NCBI GenBank assembly: GCA_963924555.1
Contig: OZ004591.1
Coordinates: 496,001-560,000, forward strand
From: Crambe crambe
Taxonomy: Eukaryota > Porifera > Demospongiae > Poecilosclerida > Crambeidae
DNA length: 64,000 nt
Reading direction: 5' to 3'
Numbering within the stretch: the first letter of the stretch is position 1; every line of letters starts with the position of its first letter. Under the pieces are notes generated by a model. That model was not told the DNA's origin, made no database searches, and saw only the letters and a list, made by a program, of their open reading frames with translations. Below are positions 21,229 to 52,930 of the stretch, piece after piece. A program made the position numbers and the translations under genes.

Positions 21229-21628
21229 GTGAGTAACATCATTGCCATAGTGCTCCTCTGCTACTTCAAGTGCTACAGGAGGTTTGTCTTCAGGCTGGTC
21301 TTGTGTCTGATGGTGGCACATCTCTTGGAAGTGATTGTGCAAATTATAGAACTTATTCCTGTGGAGCACTTCAATGGACCACCTTATGTGAAGGAAGGCT
21401 GGCATGGAATGTGTGCTGCATTTGGATTGTGAGTAACATCATTGCCATAGTGCTCCTCTGCTACTTCAAGTGCTACAGGAGGTTTGTCTTCAGGCTGGTC
21501 TTGTGTCTGATGGTGGCACATCTCTTGGAAGTGATTGTGCAAATTATAGAACTTATTCCTGTGGAGCACTTCAATGGACCACCTTATGTGAAGGAAGGCT
21601 GGCATGGAATGTGTGCTGCATTTGGATT
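21229..21628. repeat. Exact 200-bp tandem duplication starting at the transposon target site
   Basis: Copies 21229-21428 and 21429-21628 appear identical and both begin with GTGAGTAAC, the element's target duplication. The duplicated segment covers TM1-TM3 of the receptor. Confidence 0.9.
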
Positions 21629-22560
21629 TTTTGATGAAGTGACCCTCTGGATGAGCAATTTTGTAATGATTTGGATTCTTCTCTTCTTGTGCCTTCTCAT
21701 AAAGAAACCATGTCATGAACGCCACCTCTTCCCTTCCAATGTTACTATTGCTGAAGTGATGGGCTTCAATTTCTGTTTTTATGCTCCTTTCACATTTAGC
21801 TGGATCCCATTCGTGCATGGCTACTTTGGTCTTTCAGGTCACTGGTGTTGGATAATGTTAACCAAAGGTGGCTGTGGCGACACTGATGTAACAGAAGGTG
21901 CAGCATACATATTCGTCCTGTACTACGCACCTTTAATGCTGATTGTGTTCATAACATTCATCATCTCTCTCATCGCAGTGGTCATCTGGATCAAAAACAT
22001 ACACAAGTCTTCGATCACTAATACAATGATTATTGTGGTGGCATATCCAATGATATTTGTTGTGGTGTGCTGTGTGATAGCAGCCAACCGCATAGAGTCA
22101 GCTCAACGTGTGCATCTTGGAATGGAGCCAAGTTTCCCCTTATGGATGGGTCATGCCATATGTGAGCCAACTCGATCACTCCTGCCTGCACTGTTCTTCA
22201 TCTTGCAGTTGGCTCATCCCAAGACCAGAAAATTGGTCATTGACACTAGGAAACCTGAAGATGAATATGAACCTCTGAATCCTCTGAAAAATACTAAGTA
22301 ACATGGAACAATCTTTATGCATGTTGATTTTTTATCCGTTACAGTGTTTTCGTTGTTGTTGTTTTTATGTTGGCCAAGTGATAATTATTTTCAACCACAT
22401 AATTATATTGTTGTCATATTCTAGCATTATATATGCTGCTCCCTGCCTGGAGAAAATGATGATGCTGTTGGCAATTATACTGACAGAGAAAAAAATTATT
22501 ATTGAACATTGGCATGGACAAACAAACAACTGCTGAATATGTTTAGAAATACTGTGATGA

Positions 22561-25699
<3,139 letters not shown>

Positions 25700-26797
25700 G
25701 TCTTCTACAATGTGCAAGAGATCGGGGCAAGTCGAGCTAGCCTAGCTATAGCGCGCGCTAGCTAGCTAAGTAGCGCGCGCATAGTCTCGCGCGTTGGTAC
25801 GTACGGTACATACATGGCCATATGGATGCATGGTGGGGGTACGGGTGTGGCTAGGCTTGCGAGACTAAGTAGCGCATGGGATATAACCCACGTGGCAGCG
25901 TATGTGTTTATATTGCTATTGGTGTTGTTAATTAGATTATGAACTAATCAGAGTGTACATCCAGTCTCCATTATCATTAGATGCATAATGATTTTAAAAA
26001 TGGGTTGGTTTTCTCAAAACTGAGTGAAGTTTGTTGATTGTGCAATGAGGAGAGTCATAGATGAAATGAACCACTATCAAAGGAGGAGGAAACAGGGGAG
26101 TCCAGACACTAACTAATAATAATATTCTGGCCCCACCTGTAAAGCTAGGTGATTTGCAGTTACAAGATGCCAGAAAAAACAGATTTTGTTACATAAGAGT
26201 ATTACTTCCTCCTCCTTGAGCATTAATACCATGACTTGGGACAAATTAACCAGTTATGGTACTTTACTACTTACTGTTGTGAATATACTTATATACAGGG
26301 TATCTCCAGAAACCTTTTTAAAATGTTATGTGTCCGGAGGTACCATGTTAGACTGGGAATAAGGTTATGAACTACTAGGTAAAATTATAGTTCATATAAA
26401 TTTTTCGTAAGTATGTAAGTAAGTATTAAAATAAGTAAGTATTATAGTAAGTAAGTAAGTAAGTGCTACTAACTTAGGTACCTCAGGAGAAGAAGAAGAG
26501 ATGGAAGTTGTGGCATGAAGTTTGTCGCTCGTTATGGCGAGGAGTAGATTATGCAGTTCTGAATGTGCATGCTATGGTCTACTTAGTTTGAATTTCCCGC
26601 TCTTTCTTAGGCGGGCACGCACGCGCACACAGCAAGCATGCGCAAAGTATAGTAGCACGCGCGGGGTTCGAAGCTCGAATGCGCGCGCGCACACCGAACT
26701 TTCTATTCTAAATGGAGCACATTAAAGATAAGGTTTCCTGCTTTTCCGCCCCCAAAATTGTCAGGGTGACCAGCCTATTGTCTTCTCCTCCCCGGCC
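25700..26797. promoter_or_regulatory. Divergent intergenic region RBBP5 / POFUT1
   Basis: About 1.1 kb between head-to-head genes. Contains CpG-rich CGCGCG stretches next to the RBBP5 start, a small fold-back element at 25782-25867, a (GTAA)n tract at 26405-26465 and alternating purine/pyrimidine GCGCGCGC near 26680. No gene is supported. Confidence 0.5.
25782..25867. mobile_element. 86-bp fold-back element with TAGTCTCGC ends
   Basis: Ends TAGTCTCGC and GCGAGACTA are perfect inverted repeats. The right flank is AGTAGCGCA; the left flank is AGTAGCGC, then GCGCA, so the two would be a 9-bp duplication if GCGC expanded on the left. End sequence and flank length recall the 506-bp element at 20723. 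Confidence 0.5.
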
Positions 26798-28274
26798 ATG
26801 GATACCTTTTATCACTTAGTAAAACATGTAGTAATAATGTGTGCACTGCTTGGAACTGCAACAGTGGGAGGAATGGAAGACTCAGAAGTTGTCTATAAAT
26901 GGGATGACAATGGCTATATTCTCTACTGTCCTTGTATGGGTAAGTAACTAGATATGAGGCCTGTGCAACTGATTAATCGTGCTGATGATATGCAATTTAA
27001 GGACGTTTTGGCAACCAGGCTGCTCATTTTCTTGGTTCGCTGGCATTCGCCAAAGCCATGAATCGCACACTAGCAATCCCTCCTTGGCGTTCATACCTTC
27101 GACAGGTAATCCTGTATCATCAGCTACATAGTTATGTTATATCAGTCCTTTCTGGCAATCATGTAGTAATACCTTGCCAACATAACTGTCACCTTTTTTT
27201 TTTTCTGTAGCAAAATGTCCCTTATTCTGATTTCTTCCAACTTGAACCAGTGCAAACCTTTCACCGTTCCCTTCCTCTCCATGAATTCATGAGGCAGCTA
27301 GCTCCCACCCACTGGCCCCCAGGAAATCGGACGGGATTTTGCTACTCCCCCTCAACCTTACACACAGACAAGGAGGTCTGTGACATGAAACATGGGAATC
27401 CATTTGGTCCATTCTGGGACGAATTCTCAGTGGATTTTGACAGGTCAGAGTTCACTTGGATGGCCTATCGCATCAACAATCCTGCAATTATTAAAAAATG
27501 GCAGCTGAAGTAAGTGTGACTGTTCGGAACAAGAATACTTCTTCATAATGTTATCACTACTAGATTAGGGTGTGGAGATACAACCATTTTGGGACAATTC
27601 TGTCTAATTCTAACCATTATACGGAAGTTGGGATAATTGCATTAATGACTCATCCGCAGGTATCCTCCCTCTTTGTATCCTGTGATGGCATTCAAGGGGG
27701 CACCTGCCTCATTCCCTGTGCTGGCAGACCACCGCCCACTGCAACAGTACGTCCAATGGAATGAGAGGATGGAGAAGCAGGCTTCAGAGTACATGAATAA
27801 CACATTTGGAGAGGACACGCCTTTTATTGCAGTCCATCTGCGAATGGGAACTGACTGGGTCAGTGTGTGTGTGTTGATTATGATAATATCCATTGGTATG
27901 CAAAATGCTTCAACCTAATCATGCTGTAGCTAGCTGTATGTACAATACCCTTATCCATGATGACCCCTTACCTAATACTATTGCGGCATGGCTATGAGGA
28001 TTCCAATATTGTACAGGTTCGTGCATGTGAGAGTGCTGTTGGACGTGAGAGCTTCATGGAGTCAGTACAATGCCTGGAGGACATGCCTGGGGCTAAGATC
28101 ACGCAAGACTTGTGCATTCCACCGGTGGATTTTGTCTCACGCTACTTGATAGCTTTGTGCAGGAAAATGAGGGTTTACACAGTCTTTGTTGCATCTGACG
28201 TGGCAGGAGAAAAACATGGATTGCAGCAGCTACTGGGAACAAGGGTATAGAGGGTGTGGCTTTTGTAAGAGGGG

Positions 28275-28321
<47 letters not shown>

Positions 28322-28568
28322 ACTTCATAATTACAAGACCACTATTTTATTAACTTTCTAGATCAAGACGTACTACCTAACCCCTGAGTTGCCCCAGTTG
28401 GACCTCATCCTCATGGGGAAAGCCGATTTCTTTGTTGCAAACTGCATCTCTTCTTTCTCTGCATTTGTGAAACGCGAGAGAGATGCAAAAGGAAAGCCAT
28501 CAGACTTCTTTGGATTATTGGACATTAGAAACAATTACGTTCCCAGAAAGAGAAGGTCTGAATTATAA
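26798..28568 (+). CDS. POFUT1: GDP-fucose protein O-fucosyltransferase 1
   Basis: Six exons (26798-26939, 27002-27105, 27211-27509, 27660-27858, 28017-28244, 28362-28568) with matching phases give 392 residues, close to the usual length near 390. The N terminus ([20 protein letters not shown]) is a signal sequence. The nucleotide-binding start [29 protein letters not shown] with the family's catalytic-region Arg, and the late VFVASDVAG and [20 protein letters not shown] stretches are all typical. The enzyme adds O-fucose to EGF repeats of Notch and similar proteins in the ER. N-glycosylation sites: NRTL, NRTG, NNTF. The C terminus ends RKRRSEL, where RSEL resembles a KDEL-type retention signal. 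Confidence 0.95.
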
Positions 28569-28995
28569 TCTTTAAATTTTTCTACCAAAAAAAAAAAAAA
28601 TTACATAAAAAAAAAAAAAAAAGGGCAAGAATGAATAGGACAAAAAATTAATGGGAATGCAGTGCATATGTACTTTTTGTGTGATTATGACTCTATATGG
28701 AGGATGTTATATGCAAGTTAAAAATTTCGTCTAGAGGTGTGAACTGTCTGATGCAGTCAGATTCAAAACACTGAAAATTTGTTTGTTTAAGTGTTAGCTG
28801 ATGGTTCAAAGAGACTTGCATCATTGCAAAAAAAAAAACAACAAAAAAAACAACAACAAAACTGGTTGCCATGACCACAAACAAAAGAAAGGGAAGGAAG
28901 GAAAGGGTAAAAATTAATGAGAATGATTTTCTAGAAAATAGATCATTATTTGAAAGTTGAAAATATCTTGCAAGATGTCCGTCTATTATTCACAT
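28569..28995. other. Convergent spacer POFUT1 / ETS factor 1
   Basis: About 430 bp with several A-runs (28589-28622, 28829-28860). It holds the 3' UTRs of both converging genes. No gene seen. Confidence 0.5.
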
Positions 28996-31594
28996 CTAGG
29001 GTTCTGGCACTGCGACTTTCGATTTAGCAGCATTCAACTTCTTCTCTATTGTGATGGCAGTACCATGCTCATTGCCAGCATTCAGGGCTTTCTGAAGCTC
29101 ACTAAATGACAGTCCAAGAAGTGACTCCAGATCACACACAAACCTATAGACATATCTCTGATTGGTGGCTTTCTTGATGATGTTCTTGTCATAGTAGTAA
29201 CGCAGACCACGACTTAGCTTCTCATAGTTCATAGTGGGTTTGCTCTTCCTCTCCCCCCAGCGCCTGGCCACTTCTGGGGGATCGACAATCTTGAACTCCC
29301 AGTCTCTCTTGTTGGTCCACTTGATGCAGGACTGACTCTCACGGTCCGTCAGTAGCTCCAGCAGAAACTGCCACAGCTGGATCTGTGAGCCTGTGCTGAA
29401 TTCAACCTGAGGAGAGGAGGCAGCTGCAAGCAAAGTAGAGGGAGTATGGTCATGTGGGTGTGGTTATTGTCACAAGAGTAGAAGTAGTAAAATATAGAAC
29501 AAAATGCAGAGCACAGAGTTATACAATTTCAAGACTGACCTGAAACAGGTTGCTCAGCTTTTATGGGGACAGGAGTGGAAGGAGACCACATGAGCTTGTC
29601 TGCTGTTGTCAGGGGTTGTGTGAGAGAGGCAGTGACAGACGTGACCACAGAGGAGAGAGGATCAGAAGACTGAGCCTGGTCCTCAGAGCTAGTTGAAGGG
29701 TCCAGGGTTGAATTTGTCAAAGAACCCTCGCCAGAAGTGGCCACTGGAGTTACGAGTAAACATTGAGTGATAATCCATGTGTGTACATAAAATGATCCTA
29801 CACTTCATTCATAACCACTTTGACCATTTAACGCATCATACCCATAAATGAGGCTTCACCCACAGGAGAACACATATATCATAGAATACAGACATGTAGA
29901 AGGGGACTTTGATACACGTTGACATTAAGATTTGAGGTAGGCGTATTATGGGTTCCCAACCACACGTGTATAAACCAACACTACTTACCTTGCTGCTGCT
30001 GCAGCTGTTGCAATTGTGACATCTGTTGTAGTAACTGAAGGTAGTTTTGCTGCATGGAAGCCGTTATGGTTGGTGAAGCGAGTGCTTCACTGGCAGTGGC
30101 AGCAGAGGTACTGGTGATGGTGGTACCAACAGAAGCAGCGCTAGAGGAAGTGCTGCTTGAAACAGAGGTCACATTATTGGAACTGGCCTGAGATTGTAAT
30201 GAATAAAAAGGTAGGATACAATTGCACACTGAATGCTACCAAATATTATTTCTAGAGTTTAAGTAAACACTTTCATTATCTTCAGTTTTATGTCTGCAAT
30301 AAAGCCATCATTACCACTGTCGCTCTAATTCCATTAAACATAAGCCATAGTTACATACGTAGTTACAACAGTGAGACAAGTTACAAGTGACACTATGGTT
30401 TGTGGTAGGTTTGGAAGCGTGGGTCCCACCTATTTTAGGGGAAAACTGCTCCACACTCACTCCCTTAATTATGAAACATTTTCTGCTATTGTTTGTACCT
30501 GAGGAGGCTGTGATGGAAGCTGGAAGGATGAGGCACCAGCTGCTGCTGCTGCCTGGCTGATTGCAGGGTTTGACCCATCCATGGGCACCCAAATGAGACT
30601 GTAGTTGTTGTTGCTTGGATAATACACCAAACAAGGGAAAAGGGCTGTGGCTCCACCCCCTGGGGTGTTGGGGGTGGGACCATCTTTGGCAGCCGAGCCT
30701 GCTTCTGTAAAAAAAAAAAAGTATTTTCCTCAGTGAACTGTTAAAACTGATTATATTTTGATGTGTCACATGAATGGAAAATTTACCTCTTTCCGAGCTT
30801 CCCTCTAAACTCTCGTCAGCTGTGGTACTTCCCCCGTCAATGTGTCCCACCGCCCCTGCCCGTAGCTGCCCTTCTATGTGCTTCCCAATCTCCCCCATGA
30901 GGTTGGCCACCGACAGCTCCATGGACTCTTGGGTCAGTTCCCCTCCACTGGTTGGCAGAGCAGATATTTCCAACCCTTTAGTGTTGGCACCACCTTATAC
31001 ATACATAGAGAAGGAAGACAAACATCTGAAACAAAAAACCTTTAATCCTGGTCCAAAGGTGATAAATAGATTGTCTTCCCCTGTGGTCTCACATAATCTT
31101 ATCTTGCCTACAATTATAATTATAGGGACTGCTTAACAAGTATGAGGACCACACCCTAAAGAGTCCACCGGTTAGCTTTCACACCTGAAGTAGTGCAGTC
31201 AATAAAGTAGCTTGCTAGATAGCTACATCAGCAAACCATCTGTCAGCTACTTCAGCAGAATCACAGCCTAAGGGCAAAACTAACAGTTTCAGCTGACATT
31301 GTTCATGCCCCAGGTTGTAGGCAGCGCTTGCGAGATAAACCCCATCCCTTGAGAAAAAAAGCACAAAGCCACTTCCCTTATAGCTTATAATTGTCGGTTC
31401 TTTCTGTCACCATGTGTGGCGGCTGTCCCGGCGGGCCGGCGGTCGCTGCCGGTGGTGTGCCGGTTCTCCCGTCACGTCGGTGTTCAAGGAAGCTAGCCAG
31501 TTAGAATTATTTTTTACGGGTCTCAGTTGTGAAGCATCTCACCTGAGCTTGTGATGTCCTTCTTATCGGATGCCTCTGTGCTGCCTCCCTCCAT
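28996..31594 (-). CDS. ETS-domain transcription factor 1
   Basis: Six exons: 31594-31543 ([17 protein letters not shown]), 30993-30787, about 30707-30500, about 30189-29990, 29742-29541 and about 29423-28996, with consistent phases. The N-terminal region is Gly/Ser/Thr-rich with poly-Ala and a Gln-rich stretch ([19 protein letters not shown]), suited to activation. The ETS domain is in the last exon: [19 protein letters not shown], then [20 protein letters not shown] and [12 protein letters not shown], with the two DNA-contacting Arg of LSRGLRYYY. No Pointed domain is seen. Directly upstream and in the same orientation lies a second ETS gene, whose ETS domain is similar (both end [19 protein letters not shown]). 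I cannot place it in a named subfamily. Confidence 0.9.
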
Positions 31595-32201
31595 GATGGC
31601 TTAAGATCCCACGGATTTAAAAATCTAGAGAGAGGAATTGATCTCTATGCTTAGGAGCCGATTATTTTTCACTTCTTTGTCAAAAATCAAAGATTGATTA
31701 CCCAATGCAATGAATTAGTACTCTATCGTCAGCGATGAATTTTCTACTGCAATCTTGTATCTTTGGATTGAGTAGGGAGATCGGTGCAACAAAGGTTCTT
31801 CTTAGGGTTGGAATACCCGCCACTGGACACTTCAAATTCGGCAAGACTTCCTCAATGGCGGATTGTTTACTTCCGTGACTTGAGGAACACGGCACGTGAT
31901 GACATGTGATCCACAATTAACATGGAAAAGGGTCGACTAGTAGTAATTTTGTACATGTTAAAAATTAATTTTTATCATACCAAAAAATAGCAGTAAGCAT
32001 TGTGAAAGGAAGGGGGAAAAATACTTGTTACTATGAATGATTGTTATGCCACAGAAAGAAAAGACTATAAATTATTGCAAAAAATAATTAAAAGCGTGAT
32101 TATGTGGTACAAAAATATGCATAATACGAGTTCCAACTATAATATCAGTAACACTATACTCCATAAGATGCCCCCCTCCCTCATTCTCTCTAATAGATGG
32201 C
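31595..32201. other. Spacer between the two ETS genes
   Basis: Contains the promoter region of ETS factor 1 and the 3' UTR of ETS factor 2. No gene seen. A GC-rich patch lies in the first intron of ETS factor 1 at about 31420-31480. Confidence 0.4.
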
Positions 32202-48676
<16,475 letters not shown>

Positions 48677-49483
48677 AGCTGGCTACTTTGTTTGATCAAT
48701 CAAGGAAGGGTGGGGTTATAAGTTGACACTCACCTATGCAAAACATAATTACATTCATACTCCCAAAATTCAATTGTTGCACTTTTGGCCACTTGACTCC
48801 TATTTAGATATATCACCAAGTACAAAATTTACAATTCTGATTTATATAATGATTGTACTGTATTAAAGAATGGAACTATTTCCTCAGTGACCTTCAGTTA
48901 TTTTTGGTTCTTAATGACAGCTAACATAATAGACAATAAATACATTCATTGTGTAGCTTCCAGCCACTCTTTTCACTTACGGAGCAGCATTGTAAAAGTA
49001 TGTTAGCTAGCCCTTGCAACCCAAGCCGTAATCAGCTTTTATTTTTATTGATCATTATATCATGTTGACAAAGCAAACTACCTAGATGCTTGCTTCCTAT
49101 AATGGACTTACCACTTGGGTCTTATTTCACTCTCATAAGACGAGCTAGCCAGCTCCTTCGGCCTCTGCTCTAGCTTAGGGCCCGATCCCTTAAGGTGCTA
49201 TCGAAGTTTACCTTCAGAACTCAAAGCTTTGAGAAGCTTCGATAGAGGCGTAGAAGCGTTCCTTTGAACAATCTTCAAATATAAGACAAAGAAGTTCCTT
49301 CACTGGAAGAAGCCTAAAGGCTAAAATGGCGGTCTCTTACATGCACTTAGCGCTAGCGGCCGGCAAAACTAAAGCGCTAATGACGATGACGTCATCATTG
49401 AGCCCTAGGGGCGCACAATTGATTTGTTTTCTTGTTACCGCTATTCATTACTAATGAAAATATGTAATTATAATAGGGTTCTA
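48677..49483. other. Spacer: ETS factor 2 5' region / TBRG1-like 3' region
   Basis: About 800 bp. An inverted CGAAG/CTTCG pair near 49200-49260 (AAGGTGCTATCGAAG, then GAAGCTTCGATAG) may be a small hairpin. No gene seen. Confidence 0.4.
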
Positions 49484-52400
49484 TTAACTATCAATAACTA
49501 GTTCATTATCTGAAGCAGAACTGGACTCATTGGAACTGGAATCAGATAATGCTGTCATATCCATTCCATACTGTCCAGTTCCAAAAACGGGAGCGATGGC
49601 CGGACTGGATTTGGTCTGAGGCTGTGGTTTGGACTCCTTAGCAGAGCCAGAATAAAACATTGGGTCAATCCTCCTTGCTCCAAGAATTCCACTTTTCTTG
49701 GCCTTTTTAGCTTTCATTAAAATCTTTGACTTGGTGTTCAGTTTCCGTACATTGGTACCACTGGCACTCTTTGACCACCCCCCTCCTCTTCCTCCTCCTC
49801 CACCTCCTCCTCGTCTACTTGGTTCTGCAAACCGCACAAACTTATACTTTGGGCATTTTTTAGCTTCGGGCATTTTTTGAAGAAGGTTGAGAATAGTGGG
49901 ATTGGAGTAGCCGAAGAACTCTGGACCAGAGCCAGAGTTAGTTGCCTGTTTATCTCTGAGAGGGGAAAAGGTAATGTCATATATGATAGTCGTCCGACAC
50001 ATTATTCACGAATTTGCTATTTCTCGAAATATGAATTTGTTCCAAACTTGTGTTGGGTGTTCTATAATGGTTAGACTATCCAAATTTCCACACTAATAGT
50101 GATGAGTTATGATGAGCCAAAGTTTTAAAAGTGGCCAAAAATGAGTATGTCTATTTGATTTCTGCTTGGACTGTCACATATTAAAATATACAATATTCCC
50201 CATTTCCTGCACCTGGCTTTATTGATGTTTTTGAGTACAATGCTCTGGCATGCAGTGGAGGAGCTGGCCCGGATAGGATTTGTCACATCATCGTCTGCCA
50301 CCATTTCAAACTGAAAACAAAAAAAAACAAAAAACAACAACTTTTGACTGGGTTAATTAACAATTAGCATTATGAGATGAGGCACAAAGGTTGCCCCAGG
50401 TGTCAGTTTTGCTGATTGAAAACATACTAACACCTGAACTAGTACGCTCAGTGTACACACATTACTACTGTATTAGAAAATACTATTAGTCCAACGGGGT
50501 CTTCCGTGCCATCCCTACTTAGCAGTGTACTATCATACTCTCTCTGATACAGACACTATATAAAATGCAAAAACAATAATGAAAGAATAATCCTACCGTA
50601 CCAGAGGTGCCTCCCCACCATCCAGGATTCTGCAGGTGTAGGAACACTTGAGGGAGGGGTCACTCATACTAGGGTAGGTTCTTTGACTCTCAAAGCCAAC
50701 AGGTAGCAGGTAACGTTCACTGTGATATGCCACGCGGTCACAGATAATCTGTATTATTTGGTATGCAGAAAATTTAGTACTAGAAATTCATTACCATATT
50801 ATTTGATGTTTTATATTTGGCCACCCTTTACCTTGCCAAGATTCAGGACCTTCAGACCACCTACTACTATTGGGAAGACTGGAGAACCTGAATAAACAAA
50901 AAGCAGAGAGGGAAAGAGAGGGGAAAAATAACACAAAACTGGCCCCACTATTAGGAAGCCCCTGTCATTATGCCCTAAACAGAGAAAGCTTTCCCCTTCC
51001 AAACCTAAAATCCTGAATGAAACCTCATTATGACACAATGAATGATTATAATCACATACAGAGAGTTTCCACCAATTTCCAAGAATAAGATTGAATTTCC
51101 CACCAGCAACCTACCGTCTTTATTCAAGGGGATGGGATGAAGTCGTCTCACCTTCCCACTTCTCATGGCTAGCTCCAACTCTTCAGCTACAATAATAATA
51201 ATGTGTAATATCCATTAAAACTTCCTTCACAGATCACACCCACCTCCATCTCCACCCATTTCTGCCTCTGGACTATTCTTAGATGCAGTCTTCTTCTTGA
51301 CACTACTGCCACTACCATTCTTCTTATTGGAATGTGAGACAGAGAGACCATTGACACTTGATTCATCCTCACTCACACTCCACTCACCACCACTGCTGTG
51401 CCCCGAACTATCCAGCAACAGAAGACTAGTTCGATCCTGTCCCGAATTCAGTGGACTGTTCTCTTTCTTCAGCTTGGAATGCACAACACTTGGCTTTTTC
51501 AGACGGCATCCTTGCATTTTTTTAGCATTTGCTTCATCAGCAGATGGAACTTGCAGATGATCCCGTTCTATTTGTGACTTGCGGAAGGAGCGATGGATTT
51601 GTTTTGGAGCTGATGTGGATGAAGAAGTAGGAGGAGGAGGAGGAGGAGGTTGCTTCTTGAGGGTGAAATCAGAAGATGGGAGGATACCCATCACACTTCG
51701 TCTTGGCATGCCCGTTTTCTCAAACTCAACCAATTTTCTGAAGAGGAATCTGTAAAGATGATAATAAAGGGTTGTTGTTATTTGTTTTTGTTGTTGTTAT
51801 TATTTGTTTTTGTTGTTATTGTTATTTGTTTTTGTTGTTTTTGTTGTTGTTTTTGTTGTTATTTTTTATCAATACAACATTATCAGTTGCTTACTCTCGC
51901 TCAACTTCCTGAGTCCGGATTCTCTCTCCAATGATTGCAAGCTGATCAGCAAGTGCAGCATTTTCCTGGACAGGAGGAAAGCTAACTAGACTAGAGGAAC
52001 CTCTGAATAATGGACACACTTGGGACCCAGCCTTTTACCCTTTTTAGAGAGGTTGTCCTCTTATTTATACAAAGGTACTTTTAGATTGAGAGGTTTGTCC
52101 TCTTTCGGAAGAGAGCCCTTACTCAATATGCCCCTATTAACTATGATTGATATTCTAAACGTACAAATATGATACTCTTTGCCAGCTTCTTGAGAAAAGC
52201 ATACTTCTTCCTATAGAGGCTGTCATCAGCATTGGTGTCAGTATCGTCCTCAGTGCTGGCCTCACTGGAGGAGAAAATGTCATCCGAGCTCTCCTCTCCT
52301 TCAGAAGTTATTACATAGAAATCATTCTCATCATCAGAGGAGTGGGTGGAATTTCTTCGTTTGAGCTGCTGGTTGGATAGAACTGATTTGACATCCATTT

Positions 52401-52930
52401 CCAAGTCTCGTTCACTGTACAGAGTGTATTTCCTTCAATATTACATTATCATTCCCATTCTCTTCCCTTCTCTCTTGTCCTCTACCACTCCCTCCTCCCC
52501 TCTCTGCCACTCCTCTTTCCTATGAAGACTCACCTGCTGTTTTTATCATCCATCAGAATATCTTCCACACTCCCCAGACTAACATTCAAGTCACTCTCTT
52601 CTTGAAGGACACTCTGCTTCAAGCCAAACCACCCATGCTTTCCAGCAACACGAATAAACTTAGATGGTCCAGCTAAACCACGTGAACCTCCTCTTCCTTG
52701 AGGCCCTCCAGACGTCTGCCTGTAGAGTAATGTCTCCAGACTAGTAGCACAACTAGACTTGACTATTCCCTGCTCGAGGATTCGAGACGTCAGGTCCTTT
52801 ATGTGCATCTCAGGACCTTCCTCTCTCAAAACCTGATTTGAGGAGAATGTAAAAACTAAACTGTTTCAATTCAATTGCTTACTTGCTCCGCTGCTTGTAA
52901 CCACGTAAGAGGTGCAGGACTGTTGGCCAT
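49484..52930 (-). CDS. TBRG1-like nuclear protein with N-terminal HARE-HTH and FYRN/FYRC domains
   Basis: Multi-exon. It starts MANSPAPLTWLQAAEQ at 52930. A HARE-HTH domain follows (AAEQVLREEGPEMHIKDLTS, TLLYRQTS, SKFIRVAGKHGWFGL). Next is an acidic Ser-rich stretch (EGEESSDDIFSSSEASTEDD), then the TBRG1 family coiled coil (YRKKYAFLKKLAKSIIFENA, then REFLFRKL), a long Ser/Pro-rich linker with poly-Pro, and FYRN (VLNLGKIICDRVAYHSERYL) with the adjoining TYPSMSDPSLKCSYTC. FYRC follows (GPEFFGYSNPTILNLLQKM ... KYKFVRF), with a Gly-rich, Lys-rich tail. The join between the HARE exon (52829-52530 region) and the next exon keeps phase. TBRG1 is a nuclear growth regulator linked to ARF/p53; FYR pairs are otherwise found in MLL proteins. 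Confidence 0.85.
51990..52115. mobile_element. MITE remnant (ACAGTGGAACCTC family) in TBRG1-like intron
   Basis: Shares GAACCTCTGAATAATGGACA and ACTTGGGACCCAGCCTTTT with the copy at 56583, plus TACAAAGGTACTTTTAGATTG. The right inverted end is lost. Confidence 0.65.

Larger units (their letters stand above)
20603..22301 (+). pseudogene. Seven-transmembrane receptor copy 3, broken by a transposon and a 200-bp duplication
   Basis: Starts MDLQTTANETGNITCFFPEE and is open to residue 40 (LLLLMVSLVSN), where a 506-bp element (20723-21228) brings an immediate TAG. After the element the receptor continues, but the first 200 bp (21229-21428) are repeated exactly at 21429-21628; 200 is not a multiple of three, so the frame is shifted. 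From 21429 to 22301 the sequence is open and intact through TM7 (SLLPALFFILQLAHPKT) and ends PLNPLKNTK. No splice acceptor that restores the frame was found. The long intact part indicates recent damage. Confidence 0.8.

Noticed and set aside
20603..22301. Receptor copy 3 as a functional spliced gene using the GTGAGTAAC donor
   Set aside because: I tried the AG sites at the right end of the element; each join gives an early stop, and the 200-bp duplication shifts the frame again.
26522..26725. 67-codon frame upstream of POFUT1
   Set aside because: Arg/Ala-rich translation of CG-rich promoter sequence; nothing suggests a gene.
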